This document shows, piece by piece, positions 17,276 to 25,216 of a stretch of 37,521 nt of DNA (within the stretch, counting starts at the first letter, position 1; the number at the start of each line of letters is the position of its first letter). The stretch is taken from contig JAPCJN010000005.1 in assembly GCA_027886925.1 (NCBI GenBank), positions 1 through 37,521 of the forward strand. The letters run 5' to 3'. This DNA is from Nitrososphaerota archaeon (GTDB taxonomy: Archaea; Thermoproteota; Nitrososphaeria; Nitrososphaerales; UBA183). The position numbers and the translations under genes are program-made. The notes below the pieces were generated by a model that worked only from the letters and a program-made list of their open reading frames with translations, had not been told where the DNA came from and did not search any database.

Positions 17276-17419
17276 GTCTTATGAATCCTGAAATGTGACT
17301 GCAAGACATAATCACCCGCATCTTGGATGCAAAAATCGCCGAAGGAGACCGCTGGTCGCGCGCGTGAAGGGATGCTAGGGCTCGCTTGGGGAGCTCGAGT
17401 CCGACACATCCAACGCGCT

Positions 17420-19495
17420 CTATGGCTGACTCAGCTGCAGCGTCGCCAACGTCGAGAAGCTGGTGAGGTCGCTCGCCATCACCTCGCTCTGGGAGATCGT
17501 GTACAGGACGTTCCCTATGATCACTGTCCTGTCTATCTCGTGCGTCCCGGGGCTCTGTCCGCGTTGGTCCTGCGACACGGTCCCTAGCAGCTTGAAGCCG
17601 CTCGTTGACACGTTGAAGACGTATGCGCCCTGCCAGACGAAATGGCCGAAGGGCGGCGGGCTGCCGGGGTATTGCGACTGGCTGCTCGACACCACGTACA
17701 AGTCGACAGGGATCACCATCGTGTTCGTGGTCGAGTCGAAGGTAAATGCCAGGTGGTCGTTGAGCACAGCCGAGTCGGTACCGCGGTCTCCGATCATGTA
17801 CCTGGCCACCTCCGTGGAGTTCCCGTCGGAGCCGATGTGGAACAGCGAGAGCTTCATGCCAAGGTACCATGCGAAGTTTCCGTTTGGCGCGGCGACGGCG
17901 TCTTTCCCGACGCCTATCAGGTAGTCGGTCCCGAACGGCTGAAGGTAGTCCGAGAATCCCGTGACGGTGAGGGCGCTGAGAATGACCGGCTTGGCAGGGT
18001 CAGCGAACGAGATGGTGAAGAGTGGGTCGATCTGCTCGAATGTCACAACGTACCCCTTGTCGCCTTCGAACCTCACCGAGTAGATGTTCTCTCCAGGGGC
18101 GATGTTGCGGATGACCCCGACTTGTTCGAGGTTCTGGTCGAGGACATAGACGTCGTCGCTCCGCGTGATGCTCCCGTTGATGTAGTCGGAGCCGCTCGTC
18201 GCGACCCTGAAGTAACCGTTGTACTCGTCCATCGAGAACTGGTTCAGCACGCCTCCGGGGAAGGAGCCTGCCGCCTTCACCGTGATGTTCCCCGCAGAGT
18301 ACGCGACGCGGAACACGGTGCTGTTCTGCTGCTGCACGACGCCACCCACGCGCGTCACGCCGCCCGAGCCGCCGAAGTAGTCACCGGCGATCCCGTCGAC
18401 ATACCCCGCATAGAAGTTGGAGTAGACGACATAGATGTTCGAAGCCGAGACGTAGATTATCGAAGAAGGCCCCGTCAACACCGCGTCGGAGCGCTCAGAC
18501 CCTGTTGACATCGACATGCTGAGAACCATCGTGTAGACGCTGATCTGGCTCCTGTTGGGCGTGTAGTATGTGGAGCCAGGCGCGAGGACTGATGAGACCC
18601 CGTCCTCTACGACCGTCGGGTAGGCGGCGGTCACGTTTCCGTTGCCGCTGACGACATAGGAGGGCTGCTGGACCACCATGTAGAAGTAGCCTTGAGTCAC
18701 CCTGGCGCCCACGAAGTCTCCAGCCGCTCCTATGGAGCTCAGGAGATGCGGAGAGGCGGGGTTCGAGACGTCGTAAAGACGGAGGCCGACCGAGGCGTTC
18801 ACGCGACTCTGCGCTATGACGGCGAGGCGCTGCGGCGCGATGGTGATCCCGAGGACGCTGAGGCTGGGGAGGCTTATCGTCGAGACGAGCGACGTCGAAT
18901 TCGCCGGATATGCCTTGATTATCGAGACTGACTGCGACGTGGCGACGTAGAGATACGTGCCGTCGGTCTTCACTTTGTCCAACTCGTCGACTCCCTGGAC
19001 CTGGACGTTCGACGTCGTGTAGGATGGCGATCCGGCTGCCGCGCCCGCTCCCGCATTGACCGTGGAGCCTGCACCGACAGTGGTGGTGGCAGTAGCCGTA
19101 ACAGTGCTCATGGTCACGCCCGTCCTCGCAACCGCGGGCCCCCCCACCGTCGTGGTCATCGTCATTCCGCCCTGGACTGTGACGGTGCCTCCGAAAAACG
19201 CTCCAGGATAGTTGGTGTTCTGCTGTTGCACGCTCTTCGCATTGGCGGCGATGAACTGGTGGAGCTCCTGGAAGGTCTGGAACGAACTCAAAGTCCCGGG
19301 CTTCGCGTCGCCGACGATGGTGCTAGCGTTAGTGTCAGTACTAGCACTGGTGCTGGTGTTTGTGCTGGTGCTTGTAGAGCCCAACGGAGCGCGAGGCGGA
19401 AACGAAAGAATCGCAGTGCCTGCCACGATTAGTGAGATGACCGCCAAGAAGACCGCCGCGTTACGTCCGACGCCACGCCGATTCACGCTTTGCAT
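17420..19495 (-). CDS. Secreted beta-propeller domain protein
   Basis: The 691-residue protein has a signal peptide or N-terminal anchor (residues about 12-32, hydrophobic AAVFLAVISLIVAGTAIL), then a Ser/Thr/Asn-rich low-complexity linker (about 38-60) and a second Thr/Val/Gly-rich stretch (about 105-150). The conserved entry SNVQVQGVDELDKVKTDGTY then begins the secreted beta-propeller family (Beta_propel, COG4880-like). Repeating strand units such as YLYVATSQSVSIIKAY, YFYMVVQQ, GYFRVATSGS and DKGYVVTFEQIDPLFTISF run to the end (MASDLTSFSTLATLQLSQP). It is probably exported and held near the cell surface; its ligand is unknown. A TATA-like box lies 28 bp before the ATG. It is a single gene. 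Confidence 0.85.
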   Translation of the reverse strand: MQSVNRRGVGRNAAVFLAVISLIVAGTAILSFPPRAPLGSTSTSTNTSTSASTDTNASTIVGDAKPGTLSSFQTFQELHQFIAANAKSVQQQNTNYPGAFFGGTVTVQGGMTMTTTVGGPAVARTGVTMSTVTATATTTVGAGSTVNAGAGAAAGSPSYTTSNVQVQGVDELDKVKTDGTYLYVATSQSVSIIKAYPANSTSLVSTISLPSLSVLGITIAPQRLAVIAQSRVNASVGLRLYDVSNPASPHLLSSIGAAGDFVGARVTQGYFYMVVQQPSYVVSGNGNVTAAYPTVVEDGVSSVLAPGSTYYTPNRSQISVYTMVLSMSMSTGSERSDAVLTGPSSIIYVSASNIYVVYSNFYAGYVDGIAGDYFGGSGGVTRVGGVVQQQNSTVFRVAYSAGNITVKAAGSFPGGVLNQFSMDEYNGYFRVATSGSDYINGSITRSDDVYVLDQNLEQVGVIRNIAPGENIYSVRFEGDKGYVVTFEQIDPLFTISFADPAKPVILSALTVTGFSDYLQPFGTDYLIGVGKDAVAAPNGNFAWYLGMKLSLFHIGSDGNSTEVARYMIGDRGTDSAVLNDHLAFTFDSTTNTMVIPVDLYVVSSSQSQYPGSPPPFGHFVWQGAYVFNVSTSGFKLLGTVSQDQRGQSPGTHEIDRTVIIGNVLYTISQSEVMASDLTSFSTLATLQLSQP

Positions 19496-19517
19496 AATGA
19501 CGGATACGGCACAAGGG

Positions 19518-19527
19518 GTCTAAAGCC
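19518..19527 (-). promoter_or_regulatory. TATA box of the beta-propeller gene
   Basis: The minus strand reads GGCTTTAGAC, about 28 bp before the ATG at 19495, with no ribosome-binding sequence, so a leaderless mRNA is likely. Confidence 0.45.
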
Positions 19528-19715
19528 CACGCACACGAACGGCTGTTCTGGGGTCGCGAACAGGAGCGCTGCCGTGACAGGTTCTTCTTTTTGTAACATC
19601 AGCGAGGCTTAGAACCAAGATTTGGAACACTCTCAAAGCTTTCAGAACAGCGCGTTCATGAAGACGACGCCTTGGGTGTCAGAAATCCACGGGCACATCA
19701 GGCGTGATAACACTT

Positions 19716-19752
19716 CGACCAACCATTGGTCGGCGCTCCCAAACTTATATCA
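19716..19752 (+). promoter_or_regulatory. ilvC promoter with upstream perfect inverted repeat
   Basis: CGACCAA-CCA-TTGGTCG (19716-19732) is a perfect 7-bp inverted repeat ending 10 bp before the TATA box AACTTATATC (19743-19752). The TATA centre is about 32 bp before the ilvC ATG (19780), so the transcript has a very short leader. The palindrome next to the BRE/TATA is a good candidate operator for ilvC. The rest of the 284-bp gap to the beta-propeller gene shows no gene. Confidence 0.6.
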
Positions 19753-19779
19753 TGAGGCGCGGACGGTGCCCCGAAACAA

Positions 19780-20781
19780 ATGGCGAGGATGTGGCACGAC
19801 AAGGACGTCAGTCTAGACCCGATAAAGGGCGAAACCATTGCGGTGATAGGTTATGGTATCCAGGGCGCGGCTCAGGCGAGCAACCTGCGCGACTCTGGGC
19901 TCAAAGTGCTGGTCGGTCTTCGCGAGGGGGGAAAGAGCTGGGCAAAGGCGAAGAGCGAGGGGCACAACGTGATGACCGTCGCGGACGCAGTCAAGAAGGC
20001 TGACGTAGTCCATATCCTCGTTCCGGACATGGAACAGGCCCGCATTTACCGGGAAGAGATCAAGCCGAACTTCCAGAAGGGTGCCGCTCTCTCCTTTTCG
20101 CACGGGGCCGCAATACACTGGAAGTGGATCGTCGCTCCGAAGCAGTCCGACGTGATAATGGTCGCGCCCAAGTCTCCCGGACAGAGAGTGAGGGAACTCT
20201 ATCTCGAGAACTTCGGGACACCGTCCCTGGTCGCCGTCCAGCAAGACTATTCGAAGAAGGCCTGGGAAAGAATCCTCGGGATGGCGAAGGGCATCGGCTC
20301 GACCCGCCCGGGCGTCCTGCAGACCACCTTCAAAGAGGAGGTCGAGAGCGACTGGTTCGGAGAGCAGGTGGACCTTTGTGGGGGCGTGGAGAGCATGGTG
20401 AAGAACGCTTTCGAGACGCTCGTCGAGGCCGGCTACCCGCCCGAGATATCCTACTTCGAAACTCTTCATGAGTTGAAATTAATCGTGGACTTGGTCCAAA
20501 AATATGGGATTTCTGGGATGTATAGGCGCGTCAGCGAGACAGCCCGCTACGGAGGCCTCACCCGAGGCAAGCGCGCAATAGACGCGAATGTCAAGAAGAA
20601 CATGAAGAAGGTTCTCAAAGAGATCCAAGACGGGACCTTCGAGAAAGAATGGGTTGACGCCTACAGCAAAGAGGGGCAGAAAGCGTTCCAGAAATACATG
20701 GACGAGCTAGAAGCCCATCAAATCGAGAAAGTCGGAATCAAGATGAGGAAGATGATGTGGCCCAACGATAGCGTAACCTAG
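19780..20781 (+). CDS. ilvC: Ketol-acid reductoisomerase (class I)
   Basis: The 333-residue enzyme performs the Mg2+-dependent alkyl migration and reduction of acetolactate or acetohydroxybutyrate, the second step of branched-chain amino acid synthesis. The N-terminal Rossmann fold shows GYGIQGAAQASNLRDSG (about residues 24-40) and the cofactor loop VGLREGGKSW, where the serine is usual for NADPH enzymes. The knotted C-terminal domain has the metal-binding segment SDWFGEQVDLCGG and the FETLHELKLIVDLV helix with its catalytic acids. Length is standard for the short class I form. A second ATG nine bases downstream (MWHDKDV) is also possible. The gene stands alone under its own promoter. Confidence 0.97.
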   Translation: MARMWHDKDVSLDPIKGETIAVIGYGIQGAAQASNLRDSGLKVLVGLREGGKSWAKAKSEGHNVMTVADAVKKADVVHILVPDMEQARIYREEIKPNFQKGAALSFSHGAAIHWKWIVAPKQSDVIMVAPKSPGQRVRELYLENFGTPSLVAVQQDYSKKAWERILGMAKGIGSTRPGVLQTTFKEEVESDWFGEQVDLCGGVESMVKNAFETLVEAGYPPEISYFETLHELKLIVDLVQKYGISGMYRRVSETARYGGLTRGKRAIDANVKKNMKKVLKEIQDGTFEKEWVDAYSKEGQKAFQKYMDELEAHQIEKVGIKMRKMMWPNDSVT

Positions 20782-20822
20782 CACATTGACCAGATGGGGG
20801 CGGTGAGGAACTCGGCTGGAAA

Positions 20823-20853
20823 AGGAGTGGGGCGGCCGGGATTCGTCCCAGCC
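20823..20853 (-). other. tRNA 3'-end-like fragment (low confidence)
   Basis: On the minus strand, CTGGG-ACGAAT-CCCGG followed by CCGCCCCACTCC looks like the T arm and acceptor 3' half of a tRNA. The T loop is one base short and lacks TTC, and no matching GGGGCGG 5' acceptor half lies at the right distance. It is therefore not an intact tRNA. It may be a degenerate gene end, as left at integration sites, or chance. Confidence 0.2.
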
Positions 20854-20876
20854 ACGACGCCTCGCGTCTGCCGCCG

Positions 20877-21137
20877 CTACCCCGCCATCCCGGTTACCGT
20901 AGTGGCGCTGTTACCTCCGGGGCCGCCCATGTTCGGGCAATTTACGCTCGAACCGGTGGCGCTCGACTGCGACCCAGAGCTGGTCTGGCTGCCGGTACCG
21001 GTTGATGTCGTTGTAGTGGTGCTGGTCGCTGCGAACGCGATCCCGACAGATGACAATGCCGCGACGACCGCGATGGCGAGGACTGAATATGCAAGCACGC
21101 TCCTCTTCCCATTCTCAAAACCCAATGTGAAACTCAT
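20877..21137 (-). CDS. Small secreted or membrane-anchored Ser/Thr/Gly-rich protein
   Basis: The 86-residue protein has a basic start (FENGKRS), one hydrophobic segment (VLAYSVLAIAVVAALSSVGIAFAA, about residues 13-36) and a tail made largely of Thr, Ser and Gly with a single cysteine (VNCPNMGGPGG). It is likely exported or anchored in the membrane with the tail outside. I chose the ATG at 21137 because GGAGGTGA, a full ribosome-binding sequence, lies 8 nt upstream; an in-frame ATG at 21161 would place that site inside the gene. A TATA-like CGATATTAC around 21176-21184 fits a short leader. No family is recognised. It converges with ilvC. Confidence 0.6.
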   Translation of the reverse strand: MSFTLGFENGKRSVLAYSVLAIAVVAALSSVGIAFAATSTTTTTSTGTGSQTSSGSQSSATGSSVNCPNMGGPGGNSATTVTGMAG

Positions 21138-21324
21138 TTTTTGTGTCACCTCCTGTCTCATCCGAGCACCTCTTCGGTAATATCGAATTTCCGAGAACCG
21201 CCCCGGATTTGTATCGAATCCTCCCCCAATGCTCCCCGAATGACTAGGCACCTATGAAAGCAAGCGAGCCGGCGCGCAGAAACGCTTTATTACACTGGGA
21301 CTCCTTTCCCCCTTTGGTTCGCAT

Positions 21325-21555
21325 TTGATATCAGCTTGCATCCTAATCAGGACGGAGCGAGGAAGAATGGAAGAGCTGGCGAAGAAACTCAGACAGATAC
21401 CCGAGATCAAGAGGGCGTTCCCTGTCTTGGGTCGCTACGACATAGTCGCGGACGTGGAAGCGGCGGACGGCAAGCAGCTTGCCCGCGCGGTCACCAAGAC
21501 GATGAGGCTTGGTGGAATCGTATTCACGGAGACGCTGCCGGAGGTGGAGGAGTGA
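21325..21555 (+). CDS. Stand-alone Lrp/AsnC ligand-binding (RAM) domain protein
   Basis: The 76-residue protein consists only of the alpha-beta sandwich that follows the DNA-binding domain in Lrp/AsnC regulators: ACILIRTERGRMEELAKKLRQI, then IKRAFPVLGRYDIVADVEA and FTETLPEVEE. The RYD-I-V segment and final T-E-T-L are typical. It lacks an HTH and therefore may sense amino acids and assemble with a partner regulator. The start is a TTG, with a TATA-like CTTTATTAC about 35 bp upstream. The next gene, a paralogue, overlaps it by 4 bp (GTGA). It is flanked by ilvC and the dehydrogenase complex, in keeping with amino acid or 2-oxoacid sensing. Confidence 0.85.
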   Translation: MISACILIRTERGRMEELAKKLRQIPEIKRAFPVLGRYDIVADVEAADGKQLARAVTKTMRLGGIVFTETLPEVEE

Positions 21556-21785
21556 CCTTGTCGCTCAACACCTGCATCTTGATCAAGACCACGCCTCTGG
21601 AAGCCGACGACGTCCTGCAGAAATCGAGGAAGATCAAGGGAGTGAGGAAGGCGTTCCTCGGTTACGGGCGATACGACATCATCGCCTTCGGAGAGGCACC
21701 AGGCTACCCCGAGATACGGAAGATATCGGAGCTCATCAACGAGATAAGCGGAGTCCGGAGCACCGAGACGCTCGTCGAAGGCTAG
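21552..21785 (+). CDS. Second stand-alone Lrp/AsnC ligand-binding (RAM) domain protein
   Basis: The 77-residue protein is a paralogue of the preceding gene with the same pattern: NTCILIKTTPLEADDVLQKSR, then VRKAFLGYGRYDIIAFGEA and RSTETLVEG. It again lacks a DNA-binding domain. The GTG at 21552 overlaps the upstream stop; a TTG at 21558, 7 nt after GGAGG, is an equally good start and would remove two residues. Overlap and similarity suggest the two products form a hetero-oligomer. It converges with the E2 gene 31 bp away. Confidence 0.82.
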   Translation: MTLSLNTCILIKTTPLEADDVLQKSRKIKGVRKAFLGYGRYDIIAFGEAPGYPEIRKISELINEISGVRSTETLVEG

Positions 21786-21816
21786 GAAGCTTAGCTAACT
21801 GGGCGTTGGCGAGAGT

Positions 21817-23037
21817 TCAGAAGATCTCCGCCAGCAGGAGCTTCGTGTCCTCGATGATGGCCGTCACCTTGTTCACGAACCTCGCGGCGTAGGCCCCGTC
21901 CAGGATCCGATGGTCGAAGCTCAGAGAAAGATACATCACGTCGCGCGCCTCGATCTTCCCGTCCCTGACGACGGGCCTCTTCGTTATCTTGTGCGTCCCG
22001 AGTATCGCGGCCTCTGGGTAGTTGATTATCGGCGTCGCGAACAGGCCTCCCACGGAGCCCTGGTTAGTTATCGTGAACGTGGAGCCATGAACCTCGTCGA
22101 GCGTGAGCTGGCCTTCCCTGGCCTTGGTCGCCAGGCGCTGGATCTCCGCTGCGATCTCGAAGATGTCCTTCTTGTCGACGTCCTTCACAACGGGGACCAC
22201 AAGGCCGTTCTCCGTGTCGATCGCTATCCCGATGTTGTAGCTCTTCCTAAGCACGATCTCGCCGGCTTCCTCGTCGAGCGTGGAGTTGACGTAAGGGAAC
22301 TCCTTCAATGCGGGGACCACGGCCTTGATTATCAGCGGCAGGAAAGTGAGCTTGACCCCCCTCTTCTCCGCACTCCCCTTGAATGCCTCCCGGAGCAGCA
22401 CGAGCTCTGTCATGTCGACCTCGTCGACGTGCGTTACCTGGGCGGTCGTGTGGATGGACTTTGCCATGTGCTCCGCCACCTTCTTCCTCACCCCGCGGAC
22501 CGGCACCCTGTCGTCGGAGCTCGAAGCCGCCGATGGCCGATGAGCTTGGGCAGTGTTCTGGCTCGCGGCCATCCTCACGTCTTCTTCGGTGATCCTTCCC
22601 ACCTGGCCTGATCCTCGCACCTTCGTGATGTCGACGCCCATCTCCCTGGCCAGCTTCCTTGTGGCCGGTGTCGCGAGCACTCCCTCGGCCCTATGTCCCT
22701 CTTGCGGGCGCTGAGGCATCTGCAGCTGCTGGACGGCGGGTTGAGGCTTGCTGGGCTCCGCCCTCGCTTCGACGCTAGTCGTCGTCGGCTGATCAGCGTC
22801 TCCGGAATCGATCACGATGATGGTCTGGCCGACCTTGACGGTATCCCCTTCACTGGCCAGAATCTTCGAGACGGTCCCGGCCTTTGGCGAAGGGATCTGG
22901 ACGTTGACCTTGTCGGTCATGACCTCCACGAGCGGCTGCTCCTCGGAGATCTTCTCTCCCTCTTTCACGAGCCACTTTAGTATCTCTCCCTCGGCGATGC
23001 CTTCGCCGATGTCTGGAAGCTTGAACTCATACGGCAA
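21817..23037 (-). CDS. 2-oxoacid dehydrogenase complex E2 (dihydrolipoyl acyltransferase)
   Basis: The 406-residue E2 has one N-terminal lipoyl domain with the lipoylated lysine in EVMTDKVNVQIPSP (Lys43), a Pro/Gln/Ala-rich linker (about 82-115), a peripheral subunit-binding domain (ATPATRKLAREMGVDITKVRGSGQVGRITEEDV, about 121-153), and the catalytic acyltransferase core ending in SLSFDHRILDGA, whose His and Asp are catalytic. It passes the acyl group from E1 via lipoate to CoA. It is the last gene of the E1 alpha-E1 beta-E2 set, 14 bp after E1 beta, with a TTG start. Whether the complex uses pyruvate, branched-chain 2-oxoacids or acetoin is not settled by sequence reading. Confidence 0.95.
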   Translation of the reverse strand: MPYEFKLPDIGEGIAEGEILKWLVKEGEKISEEQPLVEVMTDKVNVQIPSPKAGTVSKILASEGDTVKVGQTIIVIDSGDADQPTTTSVEARAEPSKPQPAVQQLQMPQRPQEGHRAEGVLATPATRKLAREMGVDITKVRGSGQVGRITEEDVRMAASQNTAQAHRPSAASSSDDRVPVRGVRKKVAEHMAKSIHTTAQVTHVDEVDMTELVLLREAFKGSAEKRGVKLTFLPLIIKAVVPALKEFPYVNSTLDEEAGEIVLRKSYNIGIAIDTENGLVVPVVKDVDKKDIFEIAAEIQRLATKAREGQLTLDEVHGSTFTITNQGSVGGLFATPIINYPEAAILGTHKITKRPVVRDGKIEARDVMYLSLSFDHRILDGAYAARFVNKVTAIIEDTKLLLAEIF

Positions 23038-23051
23038 CGGACTACAACAAC

Positions 23052-24026
23052 TCAGTAGTTCGCTGCCTTTCTGATGGACCTAAGTATCCTTTCTGGTGAA
23101 GGGAGGTATCTGTTCTCGAGCGCGTAGGGGAACGGCGTGTCGAATCCGCCGAGGCGGACGATGGGGGCCTCGAGAGAATCGATCGCACGTTCCGCTATCT
23201 GAGCCGCGATCTCCCCGCCGAAGCCAGAGATCTTCGTCGCCTCGTGGGCGATGACCACTCTTCCTGTCTTCCTCACGGACTTTAGGACCGTCTCGAGGTC
23301 GAAGGGCATTAGCGTCCTCATGTCGATGAGCTCTACAGAGATGTTCTCCTTAGAGGCGAGCTCCAAGGCTTCCTTGCAGGTGTGCACCATCGCGCCCCAG
23401 CTTATCAAAGTGACGTCCGTCCCTTCCTTCAGGACCTTGGCCTCCCCGAAGGGTATCTCATAGTCGTCGTCCAGCGAGAGCTCTTCTTTCACCGTCCGGT
23501 AGACGCGTTTCGGCTCGAGGAAGATGACCGGATCGGACCCTCTGATGGCGGTGCGCAACAAGCCCATCGTATCGTATGGCGTCGAGGGCGTCACCACATA
23601 GAGGCCGGGCGTGTGGATGAAGTAGACCTCGGTGGACTGCGAGTGATAGAGCGCGCCCTTGATGCCTCCGCCGTAGGGTGTCCTGATCACGACGTGGGCC
23701 GGGTAGTGGCCTCCCGACCTATACCTCAGCTTTGCGAGCTCGCTGACTATCTGGTTGAACCCGGGATAGATGAAATCGAGGAACTGGATCTCCACGACAG
23801 GCTCGAGCCCGTAGAGGGCCATCCCTATCGCCGTCCCGATTATCCCGTCTTCGGCTATCGGGGTGTCCATCACCCTCTCTGGTCCGAACTCGTTCAGCAA
23901 CCCGGAGGTCGCCCTGAAGACCCCCCCGTTCTTGGCTATGTCCTCACCAAGGAGGACGATGTCCGCGTCCCTCCGCATCTCGCTCCGAAGCGTCTCGTTG
24001 ACGCTCTGCACGATATTGAGCAGCAT
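23052..24026 (-). CDS. 2-oxoacid dehydrogenase E1, beta subunit
   Basis: The 324-residue beta subunit of an alpha2beta2 thiamine-diphosphate E1 shows the usual landmarks: LLGEDIAKNGGVFRAT, DTPIAEDGIIGTAIGMAL, the EIQFLDFIYPGFNQIVSELAK segment, RTPYGGGIKGALYHSQS and the C-terminal transketolase domain with ISWGAMVHTCKEAL and VIAHEATKISGFGGEIAA. It contributes the glutamate that activates the thiamine cofactor (probably in the EDG motif). It lies 13 bp after E1 alpha and 14 bp before E2. Its sequence resembles both branched-chain 2-oxoacid and acetoin or pyruvate dehydrogenases, so substrate use is open. Confidence 0.95.
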   Translation of the reverse strand: MLLNIVQSVNETLRSEMRRDADIVLLGEDIAKNGGVFRATSGLLNEFGPERVMDTPIAEDGIIGTAIGMALYGLEPVVEIQFLDFIYPGFNQIVSELAKLRYRSGGHYPAHVVIRTPYGGGIKGALYHSQSTEVYFIHTPGLYVVTPSTPYDTMGLLRTAIRGSDPVIFLEPKRVYRTVKEELSLDDDYEIPFGEAKVLKEGTDVTLISWGAMVHTCKEALELASKENISVELIDMRTLMPFDLETVLKSVRKTGRVVIAHEATKISGFGGEIAAQIAERAIDSLEAPIVRLGGFDTPFPYALENRYLPSPERILRSIRKAANY

Positions 24027-24039
24027 CCCAGCAGCACCA

Positions 24040-25140
24040 CTACCCTTCCTGCCCCTCTCCTTCCTTCTTGTTGTAGGCTTCCTCTCTCATGTACTCGTCA
24101 GCCTCCTCCTGCAGGTGCCATGGAATCTCGGAGTAGACGTCGGTGAAGAGCGTGGATGGGTCGGGCGCAGCGATCTTCTCTCTTTCCTTGACGACCCTGG
24201 TCATCTCTGCATCGATCTCCTCCATGAACTTCTCGTTCTCCTTCTCGCTGATTATGCCCTTTTTGACCAGATAGGCGGTGAACCTGACGATGGGGTCTCT
24301 CTTCTTCCAGAGCTCCACTTCCTCGCTGTTCCTGTAGACCGATGGGTCGTCGGAGCTCGAGTGGCCTCCCATCCTATAGGTGATTGCTTCGATGAAAGTG
24401 GGCCCTCCTCCTGAGCGCGCCTTGTCCACAGCGGACTTTGTGGCCTTGTAGACGGCGAGGACGTCGTTACCATCGATCTGGACTCCCTCAAAACCATAGG
24501 CCTCGGCCTTGACGGCGAAGTTCTCCGATGCGGTCTGCCGCCGCGCCGGGAGCGAAATCGCGTACTGGTTGTTCTCGCAGAAGAAGACCACCGGCGCCCT
24601 GAACACCCCCGCGAAGTTCATCGCCGCATGGAACTCGCCTTGCGACGTGGCACCCTCGCCGATCGATGTGAAGCATACCAGCTTGTCCCGCTTGTACTTC
24701 GCGGCGTAGGCGATCCCGACGGCGTGGAGGAGCTTTGAGCCTATGGGGCTGGAAAGGCTGACTATGTTCTGCTTCTTGAAGCTCCAGTGGGTGGGCATCG
24801 ACCTCCCGTGGCTCTCGTCGGCGGAGTTGCCCATGAGCTGGTCGAGGAGGGTCGATAGGGGCACCCCTCTCACGAGGCAGACTCCTGGGTCCCGGTAGCT
24901 CGGGAGCGCCCAGTCCTGCGGAGTCAGCGCGTACGCGCTGCCGATCTGGCAGGCCTCCTGCCCGGTAGACTCCATGAAGAAGCCTAAACGCCCCTGTCTT
25001 TGCAGGGACATGCCCTTCTCGTTGAGCTTCCTGACCGTCAGCATGTACCTGTGCATCTTCAGCAGGTCTTCACGGCTGAGGTCTGGTTCAACTTTAGGAT
25101 CGAAACCGCCGTCCGCCCTGATTACTTGGAGCATTTCCAA
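24040..25140 (-). CDS. 2-oxoacid dehydrogenase E1, alpha subunit
   Basis: The 366-residue alpha subunit binds thiamine diphosphate through GEGATSQGEFHAAMNFA and the following FFCENNQYAIS (the classic GDG-N motif with Glu replacing Asp). Upstream are RQGRLGFFMESTGQEA and the ALPSYRDPGVCL segment, and later TYRMGGHSSSDDP, the phosphorylation-loop region of mitochondrial homologues. FFMESTGQEA and the conserved SYRD are closer to branched-chain 2-oxoacid dehydrogenase than to classic pyruvate dehydrogenase, by eye. The gene starts at TTG 25140 or ATG 25134, and a promoter with an inverted repeat separates it from lipA. Confidence 0.95.
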   Translation of the reverse strand: MEMLQVIRADGGFDPKVEPDLSREDLLKMHRYMLTVRKLNEKGMSLQRQGRLGFFMESTGQEACQIGSAYALTPQDWALPSYRDPGVCLVRGVPLSTLLDQLMGNSADESHGRSMPTHWSFKKQNIVSLSSPIGSKLLHAVGIAYAAKYKRDKLVCFTSIGEGATSQGEFHAAMNFAGVFRAPVVFFCENNQYAISLPARRQTASENFAVKAEAYGFEGVQIDGNDVLAVYKATKSAVDKARSGGGPTFIEAITYRMGGHSSSDDPSVYRNSEEVELWKKRDPIVRFTAYLVKKGIISEKENEKFMEEIDAEMTRVVKEREKIAAPDPSTLFTDVYSEIPWHLQEEADEYMREEAYNKKEGEGQEG

Positions 25141-25177
25141 TATATGGTCGAGCTCGGCTGGCCCGTCCGCTTTTTTC

Positions 25178-25213
25178 CATCAAATAAGACTTTCTGATTT
25201 TTATCCAGAAAGT
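25178..25213 (-). promoter_or_regulatory. E1 alpha promoter with perfect 8-bp inverted repeat
   Basis: ACTTTCTG (25189-25196) and CAGAAAGT (25206-25213) form a perfect inverted repeat with a 9-nt A/T spacer. It lies between the lipA stop and a TATA-like CTTATTTG (minus strand, about 25178-25188) that precedes the E1 alpha gene. It could be an operator for the dehydrogenase operon or a hairpin ending the lipA transcript; the absence of a long T run just after it favours the operator. Confidence 0.5.
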
Positions 25214-25216
25214 TCG

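Noticed and set aside
20794..21180. 128-codon plus-strand frame opposite the small secreted gene
   Set aside because: The minus strand has a ribosome site, a hydrophobic export segment and a Ser/Thr tail; the plus frame is its shadow.
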